Made by a program: the position numbers and the translations under genes
Notes under the pieces: model-generated
What the model was told of the DNA's origin: nothing
Database searches by the model: none
The model's input: only the letters and a program-made list of their open reading frames with translations
Shown here: piece by piece, positions 43,426 through 52,931 of the stretch
How positions within the stretch are numbered: position 1 is the stretch's first letter
Layout: the number at the start of each line of letters is the position of its first letter
NCBI GenBank assembly: GCA_023151115.1
Contig: JAKLJP010000017.1
Span: 62,001 to 126,000, forward strand
Reading direction: 5' to 3'
DNA from: Anaerolineae bacterium
Lineage (GTDB): Bacteria; Chloroflexota; Anaerolineae; 4572-78; J111
DNA: 64,000 nt

Positions 43426-46400
43426 TTATAGCACAGCTTCGGCTCGCTGGCGAAGTGACCACCCTAATCCTGCCACCAGTATCACCAACGCCCCTCCGCT
43501 GACCCACACCCCCAACCACACCGAACGCGGCCTAAATTCAAACATCACCGTGTGTTCCCCTTCCGGCACAGCCACCGCCCGAAACATAATATTGACCGGC
43601 AAAATCTCGGCGGGCTGGCCGTCAACCGTAGCCTGCCAGCCGGGATAGTAAGCATCCGTCAAAACCAACCAGCCAGGCGAGTCAAGGGTAACGGCAATTT
43701 CGACCCGCTCCGGCTCGTATTTGACGATAGCGGCCCGGTCATTGGGTGAAGGCTGCCCGGCACTGATTGGCCCAACCGGCTCGTTGCCCTGTCGCAGGCG
43801 GACCAACGTTGCCGCCGGATCAAAGGCAGGGCTTTGCATAAACACAATGGCCTCGTCGTCGCTGCCGACTACTTGAGTCTGATGGACAACAAAAGCGCGA
43901 GGCAGTGCGGCTCGATTTTCGTAAATTTTGACATCCCCAGAGTGAACTTGGCGATAATCGCCCTCGGTGGTCAGGAGGACGGAGCGGCTGGTGGTGGTCG
44001 GCTGGTGGATGAGGCTGAGGCCGCGCAGCACGAATTGGCCAGTAGGGAGGGTGGCGGTGATGGAGATGGCGGTGATGCGGCGGCTGGCGACTGGCGACTG
44101 GAGATTGGAGATTGGAGATTGGGTGAGCGAGTAAACGGCGATGTAATCTGCTCCGGCGGCTTCGTAGGGCCAGGCGACGCCGATGGTGGCCTGGGGATGG
44201 GCGGCATCGGGGGGATAGTTGCCTTCGGCGGTGTCGGTTCCGGCCTTTAGGGTGATGGTTTGGCTGTCGCCTTCGGCAAAGGTGAGGGTGATTTCAGCTA
44301 CCGGTGTACCGGCGGGCAAATAGGCGGCGTTTTCGAGATGAGAGACCAAGCCAATAGCTGTGGTGGGGAAGTCGGGAATGTGTTGGGATGTTACTTTTAT
44401 CTGCTCAGGCAAAGCGAAGCTTTGCACTCCGGCTTTCTCCGCGTTCTCGTGTCCTCGCGTCCTCGCCTCCAGCCGCGCCGGGAACTGCAAATCATAAAAA
44501 ATATCGTCAATCCAGACATCAAACTGCTTGTCGGTGATGATCCAGCGGGTGTTGAGCAGCGACAGCAGCCGGCCCGGTGGAACGAAGCGCAGCTTTTCGC
44601 GCAGGCGGCCATCAATCGAGAGGTCGTCGGGGGGCAAGAAAAGCTTTTGCATGGTGACAAACTGCTTGAGCGGCAGAATCCCGCCGTCGTAGCCGTCAAC
44701 ACTGTGCAGGCCGTAAACCAGCGGCAGATTGAAAAAGAGGACTTCTTTTTCTTTGGCGGTGACAATCAGGTTGTATAAAGCCTTTTCCGAAAGACTGTCG
44801 CCAAAAATTTGGCGCAGTTCGGCCAGGTCGCCGGGGTCGTAGGTGATACCGGACAGGCTGAGAAAGCGGCCCGGCGGCGTGGACTTGTGAGGTGGGTCGG
44901 CGGCCAGTAAAAAAGCGGGGGCATTACGCAGCGAGTGGTAGGCCTGGGGTGCGGTTGGCTGGTTGTAGCTGAGACCCTGGGCGGCGAGGAAGAGTTCGGA
45001 GAGGAGGATGACGAAGAGGAAGAGGATAGAGAGACGTGGTACGTGATGCGTGGTGCGTGATGCGTGATCTGTAAATCGTAAATCGTAAATCGTAAATCGT
45101 AAATCGTAAATTGTGATGATGGCTAAAATTAACCATGCGGCCAGGGTGATGAGAGGCGGTGTTCTCCAGATGATCAAGCCGAGGAGAAATACGGCAGGCA
45201 AAGCGATGAGGATTAATCGCCAGCGGCGAGCCCGCAGCCAACGCCAGATCGAGGCCAGACGGTCGCGGGGTTGAGGCATGGAAAGGGAGTCTAGGCCAAA
45301 GCCGGCCAGCAGGGCGACGCCAAATGCGTACAGCAGCAACCAGCGGGCCGGAACGCGGAAGAGAGCAAAGCCGGGAACCAGATAGTAAAGCAGGGCATAC
45401 GGCCAGGCCAGGCTCAGCAACAGGCCACTGCTGGCCAGCCACAAATAGCGGCGAACTTCCGAGCGCCAGATTGCCTGCCAGCTTCCCAACAGGGCTAAAA
45501 CCAGGCCGCTGATGCCGATATAAGCCACCCACTCGCCAAAAGCGTCGCCCCATACCTGAGATAAATCCAGGCCCAGCGGCGGTAGCAGGCTGTAGTGCAA
45601 CGTGCCCGGCTGTAATCTAAAAGAAACAGCTTCGCGCAGGGTCAAGCCGCCGCTGCGAATAGACAGGCTGGAGAGTTCGGCAGTGGGCAGGAGCTGGACG
45701 GCAGCCAGGGCAGCGGCGAGGAGAGAAGCGAGGGCGAGAGGGAGAAGATAAAACGTGAGACGTGAGACGTAGTACGTGATGCGTGGTGGTGCGTAGTGCG
45801 TAAATCGTAAATCGTAAATCGTAAATCGTAAATCGTAAATCGTAAATCGAAACAGGGCGTATAATCCCAGGCCAAACAGCGAAATAAAGACCGTCTGGGC
45901 GTGACCGGCCAGAAGGGTAAGGGCGATGACCAGGGCTAACAACAAAAACCAGAGCCAGCGGCGCGCTCGTTCCAGGCCGAAATCGTACAGCAGAAAAAGC
46001 AGGGGCAGCCAGGCGGCGGCGTTGAGCTGGTTGATGTGTTCTACCTGTGCGCCGAGATAGCCGCCGAAGGCAAAGATGACCGCCGCAGCCAGTGCGCCAG
46101 GCCAACTCAGGCGCACGGATAAGCGGGCGTAGGCCAGCATCAGGCTTCCAGCCAGGGCAATGTGCAGCCCAATGGACCAGGCCACCTGCCGGGGCGGGTC
46201 GAGCCACAGAAAAAGCCAGTTGAGCGGATAGAACAGCCCTACCTGGCTGTTGGCTAGCAGCGGCACGCCCATAAACAGGTGCGGATTCCAAAGGGGCAGC
46301 CGGCCCTGACGAAGGGCTTCGCTGGCGTAGGCTTTGTAGGGGTAAAAGTAGAGAAAGGTGTCCACCCCGGTCAGGATCAGGTTGGTCAGGAGGATTTTCC

Positions 46401-46476
46401 AGAAAAAGACGAAGGTCAGCACGATAAGGATAACAACGGCCAGCAGGCCGGTCAGACGGGGCTTGGTGGGTATCAT
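43426..46476 (-). CDS. YfhO-family multi-pass membrane protein
   Basis: Large membrane protein of 1016 residues, YfhO family, thought to act in cell-envelope glycosylation like GT-C glycosyltransferases. N-terminal half has about 12 hydrophobic segments with the early loop GVDTFLYFYPYKAYASEALR and RLPLWNPHLFMGVPLLAN; the C-terminal half is a large exported domain followed by a last membrane segment (VWVSGGALVILVAGLGW). Two GATTTAC arrays code DLRFTIY repeats in loops at about 210-226 and 455-469. A palindromic element is also translated in frame near residue 680-690. prfB starts 68 bases behind its stop. Confidence 0.85.
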   Translation of the reverse strand: MIPTKPRLTGLLAVVILIVLTFVFFWKILLTNLILTGVDTFLYFYPYKAYASEALRQGRLPLWNPHLFMGVPLLANSQVGLFYPLNWLFLWLDPPRQVAWSIGLHIALAGSLMLAYARLSVRLSWPGALAAAVIFAFGGYLGAQVEHINQLNAAAWLPLLFLLYDFGLERARRWLWFLLLALVIALTLLAGHAQTVFISLFGLGLYALFRFTIYDLRFTIYDLRFTHYAPPRITYYVSRLTFYLLPLALASLLAAALAAVQLLPTAELSSLSIRSGGLTLREAVSFRLQPGTLHYSLLPPLGLDLSQVWGDAFGEWVAYIGISGLVLALLGSWQAIWRSEVRRYLWLASSGLLLSLAWPYALLYYLVPGFALFRVPARWLLLYAFGVALLAGFGLDSLSMPQPRDRLASIWRWLRARRWRLILIALPAVFLLGLIIWRTPPLITLAAWLILAIITIYDLRFTIYDLRFTDHASRTTHHVPRLSILFLFVILLSELFLAAQGLSYNQPTAPQAYHSLRNAPAFLLAADPPHKSTPPGRFLSLSGITYDPGDLAELRQIFGDSLSEKALYNLIVTAKEKEVLFFNLPLVYGLHSVDGYDGGILPLKQFVTMQKLFLPPDDLSIDGRLREKLRFVPPGRLLSLLNTRWIITDKQFDVWIDDIFYDLQFPARLEARTRGHENAEKAGVQSFALPEQIKVTSQHIPDFPTTAIGLVSHLENAAYLPAGTPVAEITLTFAEGDSQTITLKAGTDTAEGNYPPDAAHPQATIGVAWPYEAAGADYIAVYSLTQSPISNLQSPVASRRITAISITATLPTGQFVLRGLSLIHQPTTTSRSVLLTTEGDYRQVHSGDVKIYENRAALPRAFVVHQTQVVGSDDEAIVFMQSPAFDPAATLVRLRQGNEPVGPISAGQPSPNDRAAIVKYEPERVEIAVTLDSPGWLVLTDAYYPGWQATVDGQPAEILPVNIMFRAVAVPEGEHTVMFEFRPRSVWLGVWVSGGALVILVAGLGWSLRQRAEAVL
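45071..45111. repeat. Intragenic GATTTAC heptamer array
   Basis: Six copies of CGTAAAT on the plus strand, GATTTAC in the sense strand of the YfhO gene, coding DLRFTIY. Preceded at 45035-45068 by GCGTGAT/GTGGTGC heptamer repeats. Confidence 0.85.
45799..45847. repeat. Intragenic GATTTAC heptamer array, second in same gene
   Basis: Seven copies of CGTAAAT, again with GATTTAC in the sense strand. Followed in the gene by an ACGTCTCACG-type array (45755-45798). Confidence 0.85.
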
Positions 46477-46499
46477 TGCCGCCAGTATAGCATAGAAAG

Positions 46500-46675
46500 C
46501 AGGCTAAGGCTAAGGCTGAGGCTGAGTAATTTTAGTGATTGTCCACAAATAAGTTTTTAGTTTGGGAGATCACAGATTGGAGATTATTTAATCTCTAATT
46601 ACCAATCTCTAATCTCCTGACAAGTACAAAGTTATTTTTGGACAGTTACTTAGCCCTAGCCTCAGCCTCAGCCTT
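46500..46675. repeat. Long inverted repeat with GGCTAA and ATCTCCAA arrays
   Basis: Left arm GCTAAGGCTGAGGCTGAG with GATTGTCCACAAATAA is mirrored by a right arm TTATTTTTGGACAGTTACTTA with CCTCAGCCTCAGCC. Nested inside is an inverted GGAGATTA/TAATCTCC array. The gap from 46477 to 46791 has no gene. Confidence 0.65.
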
Positions 46676-46741
46676 CTCCGTCGGCTTTTGGTCAGAAATT
46701 GGGGAAACTTTTGTCCAATCTCCCCCGCCCGGATGGGTTAT

Positions 46742-46791
46742 AGTGAAAGCATCTCAAATAAATCATCTTTTTAGCAAAAGGAGCTTTCACT
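46742..46791 (+). promoter_or_regulatory. Leader hairpin around a ribosome binding site
   Basis: AGTGAAAGC (46742-46750) is a perfect inverted repeat of GCTTTCACT (46783-46791), which lies between the AAGGAG site and the ATG at 46792. Folding would partly hide the ribosome site. A TATAGT-like -10 overlaps the left arm. Confidence 0.45.
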
Positions 46792-48588
46792 ATGAACATC
46801 TTAAAAATCAAATCAGCTTTACCTATCGGGGTACTGGGCACAACCGTAGCGGTGATGACCGTCTTCGGGAGCGGCCAGCCGGCCCTGAGCCGGGCGATGG
46901 AGGCAACGGCCTGGTTTGACAAGCCGGCCGCCAGTTTGACCGCCACCGCTTCGTCTTATGCCGCCGGCAGCCTGCTCGAAGGGCGCAACCAGTTTGTCTA
47001 TTATGTCACCGCCTCCGGCAGCCGCCAGCCCATCTATGACCACGACACCCTGGCCGCCTTTGGCTGGCAGGATGAAACCGTCATCAGGGTCAAGGATGAC
47101 CTTCTGACCGGCATGCCGGTGGCCGATCCTTTGACCCGGCTGGTCGAGGATGAGCAGGGCAACCTGTATTGGGCGGCCCAGGGCCAGCTCTGGCAGGTCA
47201 ACGAGTGGTGGTCGGCCATCGAGTCCCGCATGTATGAAGGCTTACCTGTGAGCCGCCTGGACAGTTCGCTGGCCGAGACGCTGCCGGTTCGTCCGGGGCT
47301 GCCCAGCGGGGCCTATCTGCGCCAGGGCGAGCGGCTTTATTACTTTATCAATGGCAGTCTCATTCCGGCCCCGGCGGGCAGCGAAACGATGGAAGCGATT
47401 GACATCCCCGCCGAAGCGCTGGCCCTTTACCCGCAGATGGAAGCGATGGAGACCTTGTATACCCGCTTGAACGCAGACACCTACCTGGCCAACATCCGGC
47501 GCGGCCCCGGCATCGAGTACGAGATTCTGGGCACAGTTTCCAACCAGGAAGAGATTGTGGCAACCGGCCGGGCGGCTGACAGCTATTGGCTCCAGGTGAC
47601 CTGGCAGGGACAGACCGGCTGGCTGGCCGGGGATTTGATCAAGGATGGCGCATTTATTCCCCTGCTCCCGGCCGTCACCCCGGATGCCACCATCCCCGTG
47701 GTCACCGCAGCCACCCCTGCGCCCCAACAGGCCAGCCAGACGACAACAGTTGCCGCTACAGGTATAGCTGAAATCGGAGTCCAGTTGGTCCGCAATGCCA
47801 CCTGGCCGGAGGTAGCGGGTCTGTGGACCGGTCAACCGGCTGAACAGGCCGGCTTAAAGATTGGTGACCTCTTGACCGATCTGAACGGCCAGAGCCTGTC
47901 CTACGTCAGCGCCAGTGAAGCGGCCCGCCAGTTGCGCGGCGAAGCCGGCAGCGCTGTGAGCCTGCGGGTCTACCGGCCCAGCACCGGCCAGTGGTTAGAT
48001 TTCACGGTCAATCGAGCCGCCTTCAACCCGGCGACCAGCACCCTGGTGTGCGGTGAGGACCCTATTCGCGGCTTTGGCGCCGTCTGGCGCAATCACCCCG
48101 AAGTTCGCCCGCTGCTAGGCTGTACCTTCACCAACTTCCGCCAGGACGAGCACGCCACCCGCGCGGCGGTGCAGACCTTTGAACACGGCTGGATGCTCTG
48201 GCTGGAAACCGACACCGTGCTCAATGTTGACCCGATCTACGTCTTCTTTGAAGATGACGGTTCCTATATCCGCTACGGCGACCAGCCCTTGACCGACGCC
48301 CACAAATACGCCCCAACCGACCCCGGCTTCTTCAAAGTCGGCGACCGCTTCGCCAAAGTGTACGGCGAATACCTGGGGCCGCAGGGTCGAGCGCGGCTGG
48401 GCCGGGCCACCAACGAGGCCAGAGACAGCAAAGGCGCTTTCCAGGAATTTGTCAATGGCCGCATGTTCTGGGCCGGCGAGTCCGACACCATCTACATCAT
48501 CTATCGCGGCTACTACGACTTTGACCGGGATGGGAACTACACCTGGGAACAGGGTTGGACGAGCTTTGAGGATAAGTTTGAGGGGTAG
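46792..48588 (+). CDS. Exported protein with SH3 and PDZ domains
   Basis: Protein of 598 residues with an N-terminal hydrophobic signal (ALPIGVLGTTVAVMTVFGSG) and an exported body. Residues about 220-285 are a bacterial SH3 domain (YLANIRRGPGIEYEILGTV, QGQTGWLAGDLI). Residues about 325-415 are a PDZ domain (WTGQPAEQAGLKIGDLLTDL). The C-terminal 170 residues hold two repeats of a GCTFTNFRQDEHATRAAVQTF-type module with aromatic ends, possibly wall-binding. No protease triad is seen. A role in the cell envelope is inferred. Strong ribosome site AAAGGAG. Confidence 0.82.
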   Translation: MNILKIKSALPIGVLGTTVAVMTVFGSGQPALSRAMEATAWFDKPAASLTATASSYAAGSLLEGRNQFVYYVTASGSRQPIYDHDTLAAFGWQDETVIRVKDDLLTGMPVADPLTRLVEDEQGNLYWAAQGQLWQVNEWWSAIESRMYEGLPVSRLDSSLAETLPVRPGLPSGAYLRQGERLYYFINGSLIPAPAGSETMEAIDIPAEALALYPQMEAMETLYTRLNADTYLANIRRGPGIEYEILGTVSNQEEIVATGRAADSYWLQVTWQGQTGWLAGDLIKDGAFIPLLPAVTPDATIPVVTAATPAPQQASQTTTVAATGIAEIGVQLVRNATWPEVAGLWTGQPAEQAGLKIGDLLTDLNGQSLSYVSASEAARQLRGEAGSAVSLRVYRPSTGQWLDFTVNRAAFNPATSTLVCGEDPIRGFGAVWRNHPEVRPLLGCTFTNFRQDEHATRAAVQTFEHGWMLWLETDTVLNVDPIYVFFEDDGSYIRYGDQPLTDAHKYAPTDPGFFKVGDRFAKVYGEYLGPQGRARLGRATNEARDSKGAFQEFVNGRMFWAGESDTIYIIYRGYYDFDRDGNYTWEQGWTSFEDKFEG

Positions 48589-48651
48589 GGAGTAGGGGGT
48601 AGACAGTAGACGGTAGACAGGGTTCAGAAGGGTTTTGAGGCTGGCAAAATG

Positions 48652-48688
48652 AAAAGAGCAGAGGAGATATTGCTCCCCTGCTCTTTTT
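48652..48688. terminator. Bidirectional terminator
   Basis: AAAAGAGCAG...GAG pairs with CTC...CTGCTCTTTT, between two converging genes. A GTAGACAG array lies just before it at 48599-48622. Confidence 0.8.
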
Positions 48689-48708
48689 GATTCGAGAAAT
48701 ATTTCTGG

Positions 48709-50514
48709 CTACCGGCTCCTAACAATCTTATAAAGAACAATCGAAGGATACCCCGCCGGATGGTAGGCGCGGGTTAACTCCTTTAGCTCCAACCCAACCT
48801 CGGCCAGGGCCAGCCGGGCTTCGGTCTCGGATTGCCAGGAGGGGAAGGCGATCAGGTGGCCGGGTTTGACTTTGGCGGCCAATGCCTGGGGCGAGGCCCA
48901 ATATTGCAAATCGTAGGGATAGCCCCACAGGTAAAAACGCCAATGGGCGCCCAGCCAGCGATGGTACAGGGTGTGATTAGCCCCGGCGTGGCCTTGCAAA
49001 TAGGCCACTATCTGCTCGATGCCGCTGAGAGCCTGGCTGTGACTGCCCAGCGGATAGCGGCCATTGACCGCATCCTGCACCGGTCGAGCCAGGCTCAGCG
49101 CCAGCAGAGCGGCCAGGGCCAGGCCATAAATTGGGCCAATCAGCCGTTGCCAGGGGTTTAACCACAAAGACACAAAGACACAAAGAAAGTTAAATTTAAA
49201 AAATCTCTGCGCCTCTTGCTCGCTTCGCAGTCTGGGGTGAAAAGTCGTCCGGCTCTGAGCGATCCGGGCCAAGATTAAGCCGGGCAGCCACAAAATTCGG
49301 GCCAGCAGCAAAGCCAAAAAAGGAATCAGCCCTAACAGATAGCGATCCCACACCTGGAAAGAGAACAGCGCATGGCCAAGGAGAAAGAGCAGAATAAATA
49401 ACGTAAATATCCAGTCAGTTTGGGCAGGGGAAGGAGGTTGGAAGGTCGGAAGGTTGGAAGGTTGGAGGGTTGGAAGGTTGCCCAAATTCTGCGCACCCCC
49501 GGCGGGGTATCTGTGGCTCAAAGGTTGGAATTCATCCCCGGTCTTCGGTCTTCGGTCACCGGTCGCATTGCCGGTCCAAAACCCATACCCTAACAACACC
49601 GGCAGCCCCACCCCAAAAATCCCATTCAACACCGGCGAAGCTGTACCGTATTGCAGCAGCTCGACAAACCCCCACCATCGTTCCCCAAAGCTGGCCGCAT
49701 CGCCAGTCAAGCCGCCGTAGTTGCTCAGGCTGTAAGTCAAAAAATCAGGAGCCTGGCTACGGGTCAAGTTCCAAATAAGAACCGGGAGGAGAGTGAACAA
49801 GAGGCCCAACGTGAAACGTGAAACGTGAAACGTGATGCGTAAATCGTAAATCGTAAATCGTAAATCGTAAATCGTAAATCGTAAATCGTAAATCAGGAGG
49901 GTCAGCACGAGTGGCACAAAAAACACGCCCTGCTGCTTGGTAGCGATGGCTAGACCCATCATCACTCCGGCCAACACTGGGCGATGGTGCGCGGCGGCCA
50001 GGCAGGCGGCCAGAACCAACGCAACCAGCAGCGGATCGGTGAAGGCGGTGGGGGCAAAAAGCAGGGTAAACGGCGACAGGGCCATCAGCCAGGCGGCGAC
50101 CAGCCCGACGGCTTCGCCGTACAGCTTTCGTCCCAGCCAAAACGTCAGCAATACCGAAATTGCTGTCGCCAGCAGCGAGGGGACTCGCGCCGCTGTCTCG
50201 GTAGGGCCGAGCAGGCGAAGCACCCCGGCCAGGGTATAAAGGAAGAGCGGCGGTTTGTCTACCGGGGTGTGGGCCAGCCAGGGATCCGCACCGGAAGTGA
50301 TTTGCAAGGCCCAGGTGGCATACAACGCCTCGTCGTGGTGAAACCGCTGGTTAGCCAGCAGGTTGGCCGGCAGTAGAACTGCGCTGGCTACGACCAAACT
50401 CAGCAGGGCCACTCGCCAGCGCGGCCAGGATTGAACGAGATAGCGCGAGAATAAGGCATTGAAAGTTTGAAGGTGTGAGGTAAATGTAGGAGTCGTCACG
50501 AGTCCTCGTGGCAC
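48709..50514 (-). CDS. GT39-type glycosyltransferase membrane protein
   Basis: Membrane glycosyltransferase of the GT-C fold, about 601 residues, resembling ArnT/PMT (GT39). The first outer loop has FHHDEALYATWALQ, where the Asp-Glu pair is the expected catalytic site, and DKPPLFLYTLAGVLRLLG. It would transfer a sugar from a polyprenyl-phosphate donor outside the membrane. The predicted start lies inside a palindromic element, so the true N-terminus may be up to 35 residues shorter. Inserts: DLRFTIY repeats at about 207-226 (eight GATTTAC copies), then NLPTLQPSNLPTFQP at about 345-360, plus a RRPKTGD-coding repeat. Confidence 0.85.
   Translation of the reverse strand: MPRGLVTTPTFTSHLQTFNALFSRYLVQSWPRWRVALLSLVVASAVLLPANLLANQRFHHDEALYATWALQITSGADPWLAHTPVDKPPLFLYTLAGVLRLLGPTETAARVPSLLATAISVLLTFWLGRKLYGEAVGLVAAWLMALSPFTLLFAPTAFTDPLLVALVLAACLAAAHHRPVLAGVMMGLAIATKQQGVFFVPLVLTLLIYDLRFTIYDLRFTIYDLRITFHVSRFTLGLLFTLLPVLIWNLTRSQAPDFLTYSLSNYGGLTGDAASFGERWWGFVELLQYGTASPVLNGIFGVGLPVLLGYGFWTGNATGDRRPKTGDEFQPLSHRYPAGGAQNLGNLPTLQPSNLPTFQPPSPAQTDWIFTLFILLFLLGHALFSFQVWDRYLLGLIPFLALLLARILWLPGLILARIAQSRTTFHPRLRSEQEAQRFFKFNFLCVFVSLWLNPWQRLIGPIYGLALAALLALSLARPVQDAVNGRYPLGSHSQALSGIEQIVAYLQGHAGANHTLYHRWLGAHWRFYLWGYPYDLQYWASPQALAAKVKPGHLIAFPSWQSETEARLALAEVGLELKELTRAYHPAGYPSIVLYKIVRSR
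49838..49893. repeat. Intragenic GATTTAC heptamer array
   Basis: Eight copies of CGTAAAT, sense GATTTAC, preceded by a GTGAAAC array at 49810-49837. It codes a DLRFTIY repeat between two membrane helices. Confidence 0.88.
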
Positions 50515-50610
50515 ACCACTAACAATGAAAAGGTAGCAAGGTAGCAGGGTCGCAAGGATGTATTACCCCCGTCTACTGTCTACTGTCTACCGACTACCGT
50601 CTACTATTTT
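50484..50610. repeat. Partial palindromic element and octamer arrays
   Basis: The minus strand reads GTGGTGTGCC...CGTGACGACTCCT, the right half of the unit found at 75-180. It contains the annotated start of the GT39 gene. Next to it are GGTAGCAA (50530-50555) and GTCTACT (50568-50606) arrays. Confidence 0.65.
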
Positions 50611-50682
50611 CAGCGGAGTGCGTATCAAAGGATGCGTTTATGAAACTTCAAACTCAGGTTAATCTCCAATCTCCTTACAAGT

Positions 50683-51942
50683 TCAGCCCGTAACCGATCC
50701 TTCCAGGGCTACTTCTGAGCGAGTTGTCCGCAAAAAGATAACAAACAGTAACGGGATCAAGGCAATGCTCAAGCCAATCCAACTCATCGTCGTGTAGCCG
50801 ATGGCCGCAAACATCAAGCCGCCTCCTAAACTGCCTACCCCAGAGGCCACGTTAACCACTGCATCGGTCAGGCCCTGCACCTGCCCCTTTTCATAGGGGC
50901 GCAGCACATCGGCCAATAGGGTTGAGCCGGCCACAAAGCAGCAGTTCCAGCCCAGGCCCAGCAAAAACAGGGCCATGATCAGCCAGTAGACCTGAGCCGA
51001 GAGCGGGGCCAATAAACAGGCCACCATCAAAATCAGGCTGCCGATCAGAATCATTTTGGTTCGCCCCAGCCGGTCCACCAGCCAGCCAACCGGGAACGAC
51101 AGGCCAAACATACCCAGCGTATGGGCCATAAAGACCCAGGAGATAGCCGTAATTTCGTGGTGATGATGGTGCATGTGGACCGGCGTAATCGTCATGACCA
51201 GCACCATGGTCAACTGTCCAAAGACCATTGCGGCGACGGCGACTTTGGCCCGCTGTTCGCCCCAAAAGACTTGCTGAAAACTGCGCCCTTTTTGGCCGGT
51301 AGGGGCAGGGTTGGGTTCCAGCGCCGCGAGCTGGCGGGCAATCTGCTGCGGGTCGGGCCGCAGAAACAGGGTAATAATCACCAGCGAAATCGCCAGAAAA
51401 AAGGCCGCTGCAAACCAGGGACCGCTCAAAGCAGGCGCATTGACGCTTTCGGCGGCCAGGCCGGTCCATTTGATCAGGGCCGGCCCGCTAATCGAACCAA
51501 CGGTGCCGCCCAACACCACCAGGCTGATAGCGCGGGCGCGTTTGCTGACAATATTGGCCTCCGCCGCCGCATACCGCCCCAGGTCAATCACCCCTTTGGC
51601 CAGGCCCATCACAAACACACCGCCCAAAAATAGCCAGAGCGATTCTTGGATCACCGCTCCTCCAGCCACCAGCGCGCCCGAAATACCAAATAGATGGCCC
51701 ACCGATAACCCAATCCGGCGACCCGTTTGATCCATCAGCCGGCCAATCGGATAGGCTATCAGCGCCGCGCCGATCAGAATCAAGGTGGAGGGCACGCCCG
51801 TCCATTGGCTGTTATCGCCGGCCAGTTGCACCGCAATAATCGGGCTGATGGTAAAAAGCATAATCACCGAGGCCGAGAACAAGCTCTGCGATACCAGCAG
51901 CGCTGCTGTTATTTTTTGCCCGGCTTTTTCTAGATTTGTCAT
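50683..51942 (-). CDS. MFS transporter with His-rich loop
   Basis: Major facilitator superfamily protein of 419 residues, twelve predicted helices. The cytoplasmic loop motif between helices 2 and 3 is IGRLMDQTGRRIGL, with a second copy VGWLVDRLGRTKMIL in the other half. A cluster of five histidines (PVHMHHHHHE) sits at the start of the second half, possibly metal binding. Substrate not predictable; drug or small-molecule export is plausible. ATG 51942 follows AGGGGAA. Confidence 0.88.
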   Translation of the reverse strand: MTNLEKAGQKITAALLVSQSLFSASVIMLFTISPIIAVQLAGDNSQWTGVPSTLILIGAALIAYPIGRLMDQTGRRIGLSVGHLFGISGALVAGGAVIQESLWLFLGGVFVMGLAKGVIDLGRYAAAEANIVSKRARAISLVVLGGTVGSISGPALIKWTGLAAESVNAPALSGPWFAAAFFLAISLVIITLFLRPDPQQIARQLAALEPNPAPTGQKGRSFQQVFWGEQRAKVAVAAMVFGQLTMVLVMTITPVHMHHHHHEITAISWVFMAHTLGMFGLSFPVGWLVDRLGRTKMILIGSLILMVACLLAPLSAQVYWLIMALFLLGLGWNCCFVAGSTLLADVLRPYEKGQVQGLTDAVVNVASGVGSLGGGLMFAAIGYTTMSWIGLSIALIPLLFVIFLRTTRSEVALEGSVTG

Positions 51943-52238
51943 ATAGTTTCCCCTGTAATTTTAGTAACCAGAGTGGATTATACTCTGTTTTTCAACAGAA
52001 ACTATTTTTGGTACAGCAATTCCAAAGATGAGGAGCAAGCATCCTCCTCTGCGTGTAACTTTTTTGGCGGCCTGGCATCTAACCCCGTAGCTATATCATT
52101 CGATCTGTTAACTATAAAATTTTCATAGGTATAAATATGAGGTTGCTCAAAGAAAAAGAGCGCCAACATTTGCTCGGGGTTGCTCACTCAGCCAGAGCGG
52201 GCTAAAATACAAAGGTCTTACAGGGAAAGCAGCGATAC

Positions 52239-52931
52239 ATGGCCATGCCCGTTATTCTTGTCGTCGAAGATGAGAGCAGTATTCAAAACGTAATCCGTGC
52301 TTACCTGGAGAGCGAAAATTTTCGAGTTGTCTGCGTGGATACCGGATCCGAGGCACTGACCCTGGCCCGCGAATTAAAGCCCGACCTGGTGATTCTGGAC
52401 TTGATGCTCCCCGGAATAGACGGCATGGAAGTAACCGCCCGCCTGCGCCAGGAATCGGATGTTTACATCCTGATTCTGACCGCCCGCACGGAAGAAACCG
52501 ACCGGGTCGCCGGGCTGCGCCTCGGCGCCGACGACTACCTGACCAAGCCTTTCAGTCCACGCGAACTGGTGGCCCGGGTGCAGGCAATTCTGCGCCGCCG
52601 GCGTAGTAGCAGCGAACCGGCTATAAACACCCTCCGCTTTGAACATCTCTCGATTGACCCCGACCGCCACGAGGTCTGGACGCCGGAGCAGCCCATCGAA
52701 TTGACCACTACCGAGTTTAAGGTTCTGTTGGAACTGGCCCGGCATGCCGGCCGGGTGCTGACCCGCGAGCAGTTGATTGACCTGGTGTGGGGTATGGACT
52801 TTTATGGCACCGACCGGGTAGTGGACGTGTATGTGGGCCAGGTGCGCCGCAAACTGGAGCAGGCCACCGGCGAAAGCCTGATCCAATCGGTGCGCGGGGT
52901 TGGCTATAAATTTGTGGCTGCCCGGCGATGA
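52239..52931 (+). CDS. OmpR/PhoB-family response regulator
   Basis: Response regulator of 230 residues. Receiver domain 1-120 with acidic pocket (VEDES), phosphorylation Asp in PDLVILDLMLPG, and switch Lys in YLTKPF. Winged-helix DNA-binding domain 130-228 with recognition region VVDVYVGQVRRKLE. The partner kinase overlaps its last four bases. A set of direct repeats before the rhodanese gene at 54086 fits the tandem half-sites this family binds. Confidence 0.95.
   Translation: MAMPVILVVEDESSIQNVIRAYLESENFRVVCVDTGSEALTLARELKPDLVILDLMLPGIDGMEVTARLRQESDVYILILTARTEETDRVAGLRLGADDYLTKPFSPRELVARVQAILRRRRSSSEPAINTLRFEHLSIDPDRHEVWTPEQPIELTTTEFKVLLELARHAGRVLTREQLIDLVWGMDFYGTDRVVDVYVGQVRRKLEQATGESLIQSVRGVGYKFVAARR

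Noticed and set aside
45071..49893. GATTTAC arrays as a CRISPR array
   Set aside because: The units are only seven bases long and have no spacers; no cas gene is present.
52002..52187. Small open frame between MFS and response regulator genes
   Set aside because: No ribosome site and no recognisable features; the 296-base gap otherwise shows nothing clear.
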